Source: CBDFMG01 sp965221205 [NCBI: bacterium] (GTDB lineage Bacteria; SM23-31). Taken from it: 64,000 bases of DNA. The stretch lies in the NCBI GenBank assembly GCA_965221205.1, contig OZ244870.1, forward strand, positions 1,612,001 through 1,676,000. Reading direction: 5' to 3'. Below, piece by piece: positions 53,755-63,017 of this stretch (position 1 is its first letter; the number at the start of each line of letters is the position of its first letter). A program made the position numbers and the translations under genes. The notes below the pieces were generated by a model that was given only the letters and a program-made list of their open reading frames with translations, did no database searches and was not told where the DNA came from.

Positions 53755-55146
53755 ATGTATGATATCATCGCCATCGGAGCCGGTTCCGGCGGTCTGAATG
53801 TTGCTGGATTTATGAACACATCGGGCTTTAAAACACTGCTCATCGATAAATCTGACAGAAGCATAGGTGGTGATTGTCTGAATTTCGGTTGTGTACCGAG
53901 CAAAGCGCTAATTCATATATCGAGGATGGCGCGGGAGGCACAGGAAGTGCAAAAATTCGGGTTGACTGTATCCGGAGAAATTGACATCACAAAAGTCACG
54001 AGGTATGTCGACGATAAAAAGGAGATAATCAGAACACACGAAAATGCCGATTATTTCAGAAAAAAAGGTATGGATGTCGTACTCGGTGCTGCAGAATTCG
54101 CCGGTAAAAATTCTGTGAAAGTTAGAGACACAGTCTATGAGGGGAAGAAAATTGTCATTGCCACCGGATCGCGTCCTCGTTCTCTTGATCTTCCCGGCAT
54201 TGAGAAAGTTCAATATTTTACAAACGAAAATATTTTTGACATCGACTACTTCCCGAAACGACTCGTTACCATTGGTGGTGGGCCGATTGGTATGGAATTG
54301 AGTCAGGCGTTCAGACGTCTCGGCTCTGAAGTGAGTATCATCGAACGCTCCTCGAAATTCCTCCCGAAAGAAGCTCCGGAAATTGCCGAAGTTTTAAAGA
54401 ACAGGCTTGAGAAAGAAGGAATTCAGTTTTATTTCAATGCGCGGCTGCAGGAATTTACCTCTTCCGATAATTTGAAAATAACCGTCGATGACAAAGAACA
54501 GTCAATGGATTTTGATACAGTATTAATCAGTATCGGTCGTGTATTAAATATCGAAAACTTGCAGCTTGAAAAAGCCGGGATTGCTGTTGATAATGGAAAG
54601 ATAAGAGCTGATGAATATCTACGGACAACAAACAAAAATATTTATGTATGCGGCGATGTTGCCGGATCGTATCAGTTCACTCATGCTGCCGAACTTCATG
54701 CAGGAGTAATTCTAAACAACTTTTTTTCACCACTCAAGAAAAAGCTCAATAACGATAATCTGTCGTGGGTTACGTATACTTCACCAGAAATAGCCACATT
54801 CGGTCTGAATGAAGATGAACTGAAGCGGCGCGGTGTCGACCATAAGAAAATTGTTATCGATCTCAAGGATGACGACCGGGCTATTGTCGACGATGCGACG
54901 GAGGGACTTGTTATCCTCTATATAGCGAAGAATAAAATCGTGGGTGGTTCGATGGTTGCCGAACATGCGGGGGAACTGTCACAGGAACTTTCTTTAGCGA
55001 TGAGCAGCGGACTGAACGTAAAAAATATTTTTAACAAAACTTACCCATATCCGACAGCAGGCAGAATCAACAAAAGTGCTATTCTGAAACACTTTTCAGG
55101 CAAGCTGACTCCATTTGTAAAAATGGTACTTAAATTTATGTATTAA
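53755..55146 (+). CDS. FAD-dependent pyridine nucleotide-disulfide oxidoreductase (mercuric-reductase-like)
   Basis: This 463-residue flavoprotein starts at ATG 53755 (GGAGAAG upstream). The FAD loop is IAIGAGSGGLNVAGFM. The redox disulfide is in GGDCLNFGCVPSKALIH. The NAD(P) loop is VTIGGGPIGMELSQAF. The second FAD motif is NIYVCGDVAGSYQFTHAA. The C-terminal dimer domain has SWVTYTSPEIATFGLNEDEL and NKTYPYPTAGRIN in place of the HAHPT motif of lipoamide dehydrogenase. No N-terminal HMA domain or C-terminal Cys pair of true MerA is present. It probably reduces a small disulfide or metalloid compound in the same pathway. Confidence 0.9.
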   Translation: MYDIIAIGAGSGGLNVAGFMNTSGFKTLLIDKSDRSIGGDCLNFGCVPSKALIHISRMAREAQEVQKFGLTVSGEIDITKVTRYVDDKKEIIRTHENADYFRKKGMDVVLGAAEFAGKNSVKVRDTVYEGKKIVIATGSRPRSLDLPGIEKVQYFTNENIFDIDYFPKRLVTIGGGPIGMELSQAFRRLGSEVSIIERSSKFLPKEAPEIAEVLKNRLEKEGIQFYFNARLQEFTSSDNLKITVDDKEQSMDFDTVLISIGRVLNIENLQLEKAGIAVDNGKIRADEYLRTTNKNIYVCGDVAGSYQFTHAAELHAGVILNNFFSPLKKKLNNDNLSWVTYTSPEIATFGLNEDELKRRGVDHKKIVIDLKDDDRAIVDDATEGLVILYIAKNKIVGGSMVAEHAGELSQELSLAMSSGLNVKNIFNKTYPYPTAGRINKSAILKHFSGKLTPFVKMVLKFMY

Positions 55147-55953
55147 ATCCTTATTTTGGTGTGCCTGACGTAACGGAAATGAAAAATCTCGGTTAAAATT
55201 TATCTCTGGAGTTTTTCATCAGATTCGACTTCAGAGCCCCTAAAAATTAATCCGGTAATGATGCCCCGCCAAGCCCTTCTTAAAACATGCGCCACATTGT
55301 GTCTATTGGCTAAAATAAGGCAGGGTGATGAAATCGCTTACATAGACACCATAATGAATAACAGAGATCGGAATATTCCATACTGTACCAATACTTATTC
55401 CGAAGACTAGCCTTCTTTGATAACAGATCTGATCCCGGAATATTTTGGGTGAAGTACTGCCATAAACATGACCAAAATGCTATAAACGCTTACTAAACTA
55501 GTAAGCATTGGATCATGAATATTTAATATCTGGGCAATACCTGATGTAGGGGATTCTTCTATTATGGATCCTGCTATTAGAATGTGTCAAATTACGGAAA
55601 CAACCACATTTCCATAAAACCAAACACAAATGCAGGAAGCATTTTTCTGGCTTTCATTATCCCACCCATTTTAAGCGTTATATTGCAATCGATATGTGGT
55701 CAACAAAGCCTATTAGATGGGGTGTTTGCTATGCAACCAGCGGCTTTATATTAACGTACACACTATGGATAAAACCTCCTCGCTCTCATTACATCAAGCA
55801 ATAAAAAAATGATGGGTTTTCAAAACGATTCATAAAATTTAGGACATAAACCAACATACTGATTGAAAACCATCAAAAAAATTAAAGGATTTAATTTTTT
55901 AACGGATGTACTACATACGGAATGCAGAAGTTTCAAAAATTTTAAAATATATA
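55147..55953. other. 807-base spacer with a membrane-protein remnant
   Basis: There is no intact gene. Apart from the minus-strand remnant described separately at 55407-55657, I see scattered stops in all frames and an 8-base-arm palindrome (GCTTACTA...TAGTAAGC) near 55480. Confidence 0.5.
55407..55657 (-). pseudogene. membrane-protein remnant
   Basis: From ATG 55657, MKARKMLPAFVFGFMEMWLF is read, then a stop. In another frame LIAGSIIEESPTSGIAQILN, then MLTSLVSVYSILVMFMAVLH and a short tail run to TAG 55407. The two hydrophobic segments suggest a decayed small integral-membrane protein. The family is unknown. Confidence 0.4.
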
Positions 55954-55987
55954 AAAAAGACCGGCACATAAGCAAACTGGTCTTTTT
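55954..55987 (-). terminator. rho-independent terminator after the DUF6588 gene
   Basis: On the minus strand AAAAAGACC...GGTCTTTTTT forms a 9-base stem with a 16-base loop and ends in a T run, 20 bases past the stop at 56007. The stem's A/T arms also allow some termination in the other direction. Confidence 0.75.
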
Positions 55988-56006
55988 AATACAAAATAAT
56001 TTCGAT

Positions 56007-57080
56007 TTAAAAAGCTATCATGAGACCTGCGGTAACTGAATTCCTTTCGCCGAAATTATAGTCTGCATTGATGTTCAGGATCACCAACTGGAGGCTGAGT
56101 CCGATCGTAGTACGGTTTTCGTTAATACCATCAAGTGTAAATGCTATATTTTGTGTTTCGGTTCCCGTTGGAGTATCAACATCAAAATCATAACGGACAT
56201 CCGTTTCGGAACTCTCGAACATATACCCTGCATACGGCACAAGATTAAAAAAAAGGTCGCCAATGTGTTTACTCAAAGTCAGACCAAAGGAATTTGTCGT
56301 GATATCGATAATATCGCCAATCTCGAATTTCTGGGTAAAATAGCCGAGTGAAACTTCAACCGGGAGCGGTGTTGCAATCCAGGACTGAAAATTATGCTGA
56401 ATACCGAATCCGAAATACTTGACAGAGCCGATATCCTTATCAATTTCGATTTCAGGAAGCCAGCGGAATGTTGCCATTGTCCCCAGAACAGTACCGATCG
56501 AAAGCTGCGGTGCTCCGAGAGGAATAATATCGAGATCTCGAGCGAGGCCCTTAATGTCTTCCAACTCAAATATTTCTGAAGGAATAGTTTCACCCAAAAC
56601 CGCAGCGCCACTAAAAGTAACCGATACATTATCATCATCGGTCCCTATAGCAGTTGGACCTGCAATTGTTACCGTAAAGTCATTACTCAGGATTTCATCA
56701 ATAACAGCATCCTGAACTGCAGGGTTGAGATTTGACACCAAATCTTCTGCTTGATCGCGGGTAAAATGCCATGGTGCTGATTCAGAAAATGTCTTGGCTT
56801 CATCATCCAGAAATGTTCCCATGGCTACAACACTGAATCCGAGGTCGAATCCCAAAATCTTTGCTTGGGGTACACGGTGAAACCATCCGCCGTTTAGGTT
56901 GACACCCATCGCATCGGAAACCGGCCTTACATAATTTCTTGCCGCAACGTCCGACAACTGCTGAAGTGTCTGTTCTAGGTCGAGATCTCCGTCCTGTGCC
57001 GAAGCCTGAACAAATGGCAGGACTGAAATCATCAATGCAAATACAGCAATTGTGATACTCTTATACAGTTTTCCAAACAT
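56007..57080 (-). CDS. DUF6588 outer-membrane protein
   Basis: This is about 357 residues from ATG 57080, which has GGGGAGA upstream; the frame is open to 57128 without a better start. The signal peptide ends VQASAQD. The mature protein begins DLEQTLQQLSDVAARNYVRP and VSDAMGVNLNGGWFHRVPQA, the conserved opening of DUF6588. It then alternates beta strands (YFGFGIQHNFQSWIATPLPV, SLGYFTQKFEIGDIIDITT) and closes with INADYNFGERNSVTAGLMIAF-type residues ending in Phe, as for outer-membrane barrels. The function is unknown. It has its own terminator. Confidence 0.88.
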   Translation of the reverse strand: MFGKLYKSITIAVFALMISVLPFVQASAQDGDLDLEQTLQQLSDVAARNYVRPVSDAMGVNLNGGWFHRVPQAKILGFDLGFSVVAMGTFLDDEAKTFSESAPWHFTRDQAEDLVSNLNPAVQDAVIDEILSNDFTVTIAGPTAIGTDDDNVSVTFSGAAVLGETIPSEIFELEDIKGLARDLDIIPLGAPQLSIGTVLGTMATFRWLPEIEIDKDIGSVKYFGFGIQHNFQSWIATPLPVEVSLGYFTQKFEIGDIIDITTNSFGLTLSKHIGDLFFNLVPYAGYMFESSETDVRYDFDVDTPTGTETQNIAFTLDGINENRTTIGLSLQLVILNINADYNFGERNSVTAGLMIAF

Positions 57081-57351
57081 CTTTAATGTCTCCCCTATAG
57101 TGACGTAGTATAGATATTGCAGATACAATAATTAATAAAGGTAATATTTTTTTTAATAATTCAAATTTTTTTCACGTTACTCATATTATTGTTATCGTTC
57201 GAAATGTTGTTATCTTCACTGATTATTGAGCCTGATACTGATGTTCGACCTAATTTTGGCTAAAAACAGATTGCGGATAAAATTCGAAATTCTTACAATA
57301 GATTGACAACTATTCAGATTTATTATTCTTAAAGCTTATACAGGAGTAGTA

Positions 57352-58479
57352 ATGAACAGTGTTCCTCTGCAGGATTTACCCTTTCATATTGAAAAACCGA
57401 CACTCATAGTCGATAAGCAAAAAGCATTTAAAAACATAAAAAAAATAGCTGACAAAGCACAAAAAAGCGGTGTCAGGCTCAGGCCTCATTTCAAGACTCA
57501 CCAATCGGCTACAATCGGAGAATGGTTCAGAGAATTCGGAGTTTCCCAAATTACCGTCTCATCAGTCGATATGGCGTTCTATTTTGCAGAGTACGGGTGG
57601 AATGATATTACAATCGCATTTCCGGTGAATATCCATCAGATTGGACGTATTGATGAACTTGCTGATAAGATCATCCTGAATGTCCTCGTCGAATCGGTTG
57701 AGGTTGCAGACTGTTTGAGTGATGGGTTGAAAAACAATGTCAAAGCGTGGATCAATATCGATATCGGGCACCATAAAGCGGGGATAGACTGGAACGAATC
57801 GGAAACGATTATCGATGTTGCGCACCATCTGCGTGCTGCCAAATTGTGTCAATTGCATGGAGTATTGACACATGCTGGTCATTCGTATGATGAACGGTCA
57901 CGCGATGGTTTGAAACGGATATATAAAGAGGCGGTTGATCGAATGAACACAGTTCGTGCCATGCTGTCTGAAAATGGCTATCACAATCTTGAAATTTCCT
58001 CAGGCGATACACCGTGCTGCAGTATTATCGAAGACTATAGTGATGTTGACGAGATGCGGCCTGGAAATTTTATCTTTTATGACCTTTCTCAACGTGAGAT
58101 CGGGTCCTGTACTGGAGCCGAACTGTCCCTTGCCGTGGCCTGCCCGGTTGTTGCAAAACAGGAAACAGGGAAGGAATTGGTAACCTACGGTGGAGCTGTC
58201 CATTTATCGAAAGATTTTATTAAAAGAGATGACAATTCCCTCTATTTCGGGAGACTGATCAGCTGGGAGGGTGGAGGACTCGGTGATGTTGTCGATTCTT
58301 CTACGGTGTCAAAGATATATCAGGAACATGGTATTGTCGAAGTTGATGAAGCAACTTTTCACAATACAGCTATAGGAGATTTCGTGTTTATTGCTCCTGT
58401 GCACTCATGTCTCTCTGTGAATGAACTGCGTCATTATGTCACAAATAATGGTGAGGAACATTCCTGCGGGAGTTATTGA
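57352..58479 (+). CDS. D-threonine aldolase / D-serine dehydratase-like PLP enzyme
   Basis: This 375-residue fold-type III PLP enzyme starts at ATG 57352 with AGGAG upstream. The PLP Lys is in RLRPHFKTHQS, the barrel follows with NIDIGHHKAGID and GVLTHAGHSYD, and the phosphate loop is EISSGDTPCCS. The C-terminal domain has SLYFGRLISWEGGG, and the metal-site end reads APVHSCLSVNELRHY (His and Cys ligands). Activities in the family are D-threonine aldolase, D-serine dehydratase and beta-hydroxyaspartate aldolase (BhcC). Which applies here is open. It ends three bases from the convergent pab gene. Confidence 0.87.
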   Translation: MNSVPLQDLPFHIEKPTLIVDKQKAFKNIKKIADKAQKSGVRLRPHFKTHQSATIGEWFREFGVSQITVSSVDMAFYFAEYGWNDITIAFPVNIHQIGRIDELADKIILNVLVESVEVADCLSDGLKNNVKAWINIDIGHHKAGIDWNESETIIDVAHHLRAAKLCQLHGVLTHAGHSYDERSRDGLKRIYKEAVDRMNTVRAMLSENGYHNLEISSGDTPCCSIIEDYSDVDEMRPGNFIFYDLSQREIGSCTGAELSLAVACPVVAKQETGKELVTYGGAVHLSKDFIKRDDNSLYFGRLISWEGGGLGDVVDSSTVSKIYQEHGIVEVDEATFHNTAIGDFVFIAPVHSCLSVNELRHYVTNNGEEHSCGSY

Positions 58480-58482
58480 TTA

Positions 58483-60378
58483 TTATGGTAGAGTTACTTC
58501 ATGCATTCCCCGTACAGAATTACAAATAAACAAACCGTCTGTTTCAAAGAGGTCATGTTCATAAAGGACTTCTTCCGTGACCTCATTTGTATTCATGAAA
58601 TGAGTACGGTAGATCCCCGGTAATAAACCCGATGTTACAGGGGGTGTCCTGTATATGCCATCTTTTAATACAAATACATTGGTTACAGCCCCTTCGGTGA
58701 TTTCTCCCTGCTCATTCATAAAGACAACTTCGCAGAATCCCTGTCCTGAATAATGGCGGTATTCTTCGTTGTAGAGAGACCTGTTATCGGTTTTATGATA
58801 GAGGAAAATATCGTCCCTGTTTGTTCTGATTTCTGAAATCGTTATTTTGTTCATTGCAGTATTAGATGGTCGTTCCGGAACAGTTTTGAGAACATCATAC
58901 TCACGATGTACTTTTCCGGCCCGGTCCAGAAGCACCCGTACTTTATAACGCTTTCCGGTTTTGAAAGAATTTTCGAGCCGGCGGAGCTGTTTTTGAATAT
59001 TTTTGCGGGATATGTAATAGTCAAAATATTTGGCCGATTCTTCAATCCGGTTCAGGTGCTCATCCAAAAAAAAATAGCCATTATCCCACAGAAGCGTTTC
59101 AAGCAGCTTAAAAGCTTGAAAACGCCGTGTTAGAAACCGTGACTTTACGTGACACTCATTCAATTCATTATCAGGCTTGGATTCAGCAACAATTCCGCTC
59201 CCGATGCCCATTTCGCCTTTATCATCCTGAATCACAATTGTTCGTATCGGCACATTGAAAACTGCCTTTTTGTCTGGAAAAATAATCCCAATTGTACCAC
59301 AATAAATAGTTCTCGATTCCTTTTCAAGCTCTTGGATAATTTGCATCGTTCGTATTTTAGGTGCACCGGTAATCGAGCCGCATGGAAATAAGCTTTCGAA
59401 TATCTGATGATAGGAAATATTGTCTGGCAGCTGTGCTGTAACGGTCGAAGTCATCTGAAAAAGCGTCTGAAATTTTTCAATCGTGTGAAGTTTGGGTACC
59501 TTAACTGAATTCCATTGTGCAATCCGGCCAACGTCATTGCGAATGAGATCGACAATCATAGTGTTTTCGGCATAATCTTTTACACTGTTTTCAAGGTTAT
59601 GTACCTTTTCTACGTCTTCTTGAATTGATTTGCCGCGTTTTATCGTACCCTTCATTGGTTTTGCAATAATACTGTCTCCATCTCTTCGAAAGAAAAGTTC
59701 TGGAGATAAAGATAGCACTGATAAATCGCCAAAATGGAGAAAAGAGCTGTATGATACATTTTGCGTACTCTTCAACTCTTCATATAAAGTGTACTGACAT
59801 CCTGAGAATGAAAAATTATATTTAAACGTATAATTTACCTGATACGTGTCACCTTCCCCAATATAATGCAGAATTTTTTCGATAGCTTTTTTATACTCAT
59901 GCTTATCAACATTTGGTTTTAAATTCTCAATAGTATACGTAGAATTTGACCTGGAAGAATTCCCTTTTGTGGATAACTCGAATTTTTTTGCTTCCGGAGA
60001 TGACCAATTTCCTGTGTGATGATCGAATTCGATTACTGTGTTAAACACTCCGAGATAAACATATGGTGCTCGTATAGTTGATTTGTCTGCAGATGGCGTC
60101 AAACCATCTGAATTCAAAAATATTGATTTTTCAAAAATGTATCCCGATTCATATGTGAAAAATCCGGCAATGTAGTGTTCTTGCGCATAATCATCAATCT
60201 GGTCATATGCCGCCGGAACATCATTAATATCATCGATCCGAATTATATCCACCGGATTAGTGAAGATATAACTTTTGTAATTCTCTTCATCGACAAGACT
60301 TGACTCAAAAAGCAGGAAAAAGGATTCTTGCTGTATTATAACCGAGTCTAAGAGAGGAAGTGGCACATGCTTTATCAT
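58483..60378 (-). CDS. pabB-pabC: fused aminodeoxychorismate synthase component I / 4-amino-4-deoxychorismate lyase
   Basis: This 631-residue fusion makes p-aminobenzoate for folate. The PabB part has SLSPELFFRRDGDSIIAKPM then KGTIKRGK, AENTMIVDLIRNDVGRIAQW, PCGSITGAPKIRTMQII and GIGSGIVAESKP. From about residue 430 a class IV PLP aminotransferase-fold lyase begins (LLETLLWDNGYFFLDEHLNR), with the PLP Lys expected in FLYHKTDNRSLY, plus EITEGAVTNVFVLKDGIYRT and SGLLPGIYR. Fusions of this order are common in Bacteroidota and Proteobacteria. The glutaminase PabA is elsewhere. Confidence 0.93.
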   Translation of the reverse strand: MIKHVPLPLLDSVIIQQESFFLLFESSLVDEENYKSYIFTNPVDIIRIDDINDVPAAYDQIDDYAQEHYIAGFFTYESGYIFEKSIFLNSDGLTPSADKSTIRAPYVYLGVFNTVIEFDHHTGNWSSPEAKKFELSTKGNSSRSNSTYTIENLKPNVDKHEYKKAIEKILHYIGEGDTYQVNYTFKYNFSFSGCQYTLYEELKSTQNVSYSSFLHFGDLSVLSLSPELFFRRDGDSIIAKPMKGTIKRGKSIQEDVEKVHNLENSVKDYAENTMIVDLIRNDVGRIAQWNSVKVPKLHTIEKFQTLFQMTSTVTAQLPDNISYHQIFESLFPCGSITGAPKIRTMQIIQELEKESRTIYCGTIGIIFPDKKAVFNVPIRTIVIQDDKGEMGIGSGIVAESKPDNELNECHVKSRFLTRRFQAFKLLETLLWDNGYFFLDEHLNRIEESAKYFDYYISRKNIQKQLRRLENSFKTGKRYKVRVLLDRAGKVHREYDVLKTVPERPSNTAMNKITISEIRTNRDDIFLYHKTDNRSLYNEEYRHYSGQGFCEVVFMNEQGEITEGAVTNVFVLKDGIYRTPPVTSGLLPGIYRTHFMNTNEVTEEVLYEHDLFETDGLFICNSVRGMHEVTLP

Positions 60379-60883
60379 AAAGTGTACAGTATAATAATTT
60401 TTGCCAAAAATGCAAAATTAATGTTCAAATATTTGGTCGATTATAGTAGTTAACACAAATCAATTAATGATGAATAGTAGCAATGAGCAATTCTCTTTAA
60501 AAAGAGACACAATGTAGAAGTGCAAATTGTATAATAAGTAAGAGATCGCTTTGATAATACATCTCCATCGGTCACAATATTGATACAATATTCAGTATAT
60601 CGGGGGAGCAGTGGATAAATTGTCTTACGATATTATATCACTGAGAAACAGACCGTCGGCATAATGTGGCCAACACTGAAAAAAATAATAAGCAAAGAGG
60701 AAAATCCTCATTGCTTATATAATAATTTCATTGTCTAAAGCGTGTATTGGTCCTTAATAAATAACTGTTGTACCCGGAAAGTATTTATAGTATATTCCGA
60801 CACCACCCATTCCATTTTAAAGAATCTCACAAATACTACACCCAATGGGAGAGACATTCCGTTTCACAAATATGAGGTGTCCC
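60379..60883. other. 505-base divergent spacer with a hairpin
   Basis: It separates the pabB-pabC start (minus) from the Tat-aminotransferase start (plus) and must contain both promoters. There is no protein-like frame. It holds a hairpin at 60688-60718. Confidence 0.45.
60688..60718. repeat. interrupted hairpin upstream of the Tat-aminotransferase gene
   Basis: ATAAGCAA at 60688 pairs with TTGCTTAT at 60711, with an inner GAGG/CCTC stem and AAAAT loop. It lies in a divergent promoter region, so it is an operator or attenuator candidate rather than an end-of-gene terminator. Confidence 0.5.
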
Positions 60884-62242
60884 ATGCATAAATCCATTCA
60901 AAGCAATAAAGCATCAGATCAGAATATTGCGAAAAATCCAAGATCAAACCGTCGTTCCTTTTTAAAACGGGGTGTTGGCGGTGCAGTATTTTTATTGAGT
61001 GCTCCCTATATTCAATGTGGAGAGTCTTCCGGTTCAAACATGTCGCTACAGGAATCAGTAGCAAGACTCAGTGCGGGATCGTCCGGTGATGAACAGTTTT
61101 GGAGGTCTGTTAAATCTCAATACCCCATAAAAGATAATTTTATTATTATCAATGCAGGAAACATGACACCTTCACCAATATCTGTGATGGAAAGACAATT
61201 TCAATTTGTCCGATCAATTAATGAGGACACTTCTCATGAAAACAGGGGGACAGTTGAGATTTATCGTGAAAAAGCACGAGAGGCTCTTGCCGCCTTTCTT
61301 GGGGCAGATCATGACGAGATAGCTGTTACAAGAAATACGAGTGAATCCAACAATGTTATAATAACCGGTTTGACGCTGGGAAGAGGTGATGAAGTTGTTA
61401 TTTGGGAGCAGAATCACCCAACGAATAATGTTGCTTGGGATGTTCGTTCAGATAGGCATGGGTTTACAGTAAAGCGGGTTACCACACCACCGAATCCGCA
61501 ATCTCCGGAAGAATTGATAAAACCGTTTAAGGATGCACTCTCGAGCAGAACAAGAGTACTCGCAATAACCGATATATCGAGTGATACGGGTATCCGGGTT
61601 CCTGCGAAAGAATTGTGTGCACTGGCACAACAAAATAATGTACTTTCTCTTGTTGATGGCGCGCAATCAGCAGGGTGTGTTGCCACTAATCTCCATGACA
61701 TGGAGTGTGATTTTTATACAAGCAGTTCACAGAAATGGCTTACCGGGCCGCGCGAGGCGGGGCTTCTCTACGTAAAAAAAGAACAGATCTCAAGCCTCTG
61801 GCCGTCAGTTGTGGGATTAGGGTGGGAAGACGCTGCCGAAGGAGGAACCGCACGTAAATTTGAGACATATGGGCACAAAGATGATGCGAAATTTGCAGCA
61901 TTTGAAACTGCAGTAAATATGCTTGCAACGATCGATATTGAGCGTATTGAAAAACGAGTATATGCTCTTGCCGGGTCACTCCGTAATGAGTTGAAAAAAC
62001 GGGTACCTGAAATAGTCTTCTATGCGCCGGATATGGAATCGGTCAATGCGCCTATTGTGAAGTTTAGGTTACCGGGAGATCAAGTGGCTGGCATACGGAA
62101 GCGGATGTATGAGGAGCATAACGTAGGGTGTGCAGTCCATGGCGGTGGCCGTCCCGGTCTGAGGTTATGTCCCCATATTTACAACACCATGGAAGAAATG
62201 GAACGAACGGCAGACGCAGTCGCAACGTTGTTTGCTACTTGA
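60884..62242 (+). CDS. class V aminotransferase with Tat signal (isopenicillin-N-epimerase-like)
   Basis: I prefer ATG 60884 because GAGGTG lies six bases upstream; ATG 60845 is also in frame. The N-terminus has a twin-arginine signal, NRRSFLKRGVGGAVFLLSAP, so the enzyme is exported already folded with its cofactor. The fold-type I body has VTRNTSESNNVIITGLTLG, VIWEQNHPTNNVAWD, VLSLVDGAQSAGC (Asp contacting PLP) and the PLP Lys in YTSSSQKWLTGPREAGLLYV. The C-terminal domain has GCAVHGGGRPGLRLCPHIYN. The closest types are isopenicillin-N-epimerase-like and cysteine-desulfurase-like. The periplasmic substrate is unknown. Confidence 0.88.
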   Translation: MHKSIQSNKASDQNIAKNPRSNRRSFLKRGVGGAVFLLSAPYIQCGESSGSNMSLQESVARLSAGSSGDEQFWRSVKSQYPIKDNFIIINAGNMTPSPISVMERQFQFVRSINEDTSHENRGTVEIYREKAREALAAFLGADHDEIAVTRNTSESNNVIITGLTLGRGDEVVIWEQNHPTNNVAWDVRSDRHGFTVKRVTTPPNPQSPEELIKPFKDALSSRTRVLAITDISSDTGIRVPAKELCALAQQNNVLSLVDGAQSAGCVATNLHDMECDFYTSSSQKWLTGPREAGLLYVKKEQISSLWPSVVGLGWEDAAEGGTARKFETYGHKDDAKFAAFETAVNMLATIDIERIEKRVYALAGSLRNELKKRVPEIVFYAPDMESVNAPIVKFRLPGDQVAGIRKRMYEEHNVGCAVHGGGRPGLRLCPHIYNTMEEMERTADAVATLFAT

Positions 62243-62297
62243 AACAGTTGGTGCAAGCAAATCAAATTGATATAAATTGGTATTGTACTTATGGTAT

Positions 62298-63017
62298 TTA
62301 GTATTTTTTGATAATAAATATATAATTAAATCCGAGAAAGGAGTTATGCTTTTTTAATATTTCACACGTGCTGTTTGCCTTAATATGTTCCACAATTATT
62401 TTCCAGTCAAAACCAAGATGCGATCCCCAGCCGTCTGACTCCGGTGTTCTGAATATAGTAATTGGTTTATTGGTGATCAGACGCCAAAAATAATTCAGTT
62501 CGCTATGATTTTGAAAAAAGTCTCCATAGGCATTTTTTCGTAATACTTTTCTGCCCACATATTTGAGCAATCCCTGAAATCCGACCTCATTGGGTAACGA
62601 TAAAAGTATAGTGCCGCCGCTTTTGCATGATCCAATGAGAGTGTCGAGAGCATTAGCTGTATTCCCGACATGTTCCAGCGTTTCAAAACATGTTACAATA
62701 TCAAATGAATTATTTGTGTCTTGAGATTGATTATTAAGGTCAATATGTTCAAATGAAACATTATGTATATTTTTCGATCGGGCAGCCTCAAGAAGATCTT
62801 TTGAATGGTCAAATCCAAAGAGCTCCAAGTCGCTAATCTGCGGAATTGATTCTAATAATATTTCAAGCAAATAACCGTTTGAGCATCCGAAATCTGCCAG
62901 TTTCCCTTTGTCTGGGATAGAAAAGCCGACGATAATTTTAGCAATTTTCCGTAACCGGGATTTGTGTACTATTGCTGAAATTCCGAATCCCTTGTAGGAA
63001 TCTTCATGTATAATCAT
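62298..63017 (-). CDS. class I SAM-dependent methyltransferase
   Basis: This 239-residue methyltransferase is translated from ATG 63017, which overlaps the tag stop as ATGA. The SAM loop is LADFGCSNGYLLEILLE (motif I with Cys in place of the usual Gly), the acidic residue is in LELFGFDHSKD, motif II is FDIVTCFETLEHVGNTANAL and motif III is GGTILLSLPNEVGFQGLL. The layout resembles Methyltransf_11/25 proteins. The substrate is unknown. Coupling to a DNA glycosylase gene does not by itself show a DNA-repair role. Confidence 0.85.
   Translation of the reverse strand: MIIHEDSYKGFGISAIVHKSRLRKIAKIIVGFSIPDKGKLADFGCSNGYLLEILLESIPQISDLELFGFDHSKDLLEAARSKNIHNVSFEHIDLNNQSQDTNNSFDIVTCFETLEHVGNTANALDTLIGSCKSGGTILLSLPNEVGFQGLLKYVGRKVLRKNAYGDFFQNHSELNYFWRLITNKPITIFRTPESDGWGSHLGFDWKIIVEHIKANSTCEILKKHNSFLGFNYIFIIKKY

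Noticed and set aside
55470-55500. Palindrome GCTTACTA-AAC-TAGTAAGC as a terminator for the FAD oxidoreductase
   Set aside because: It is more than 300 bases past the stop, inside a decayed minus-strand frame, and has no T run.
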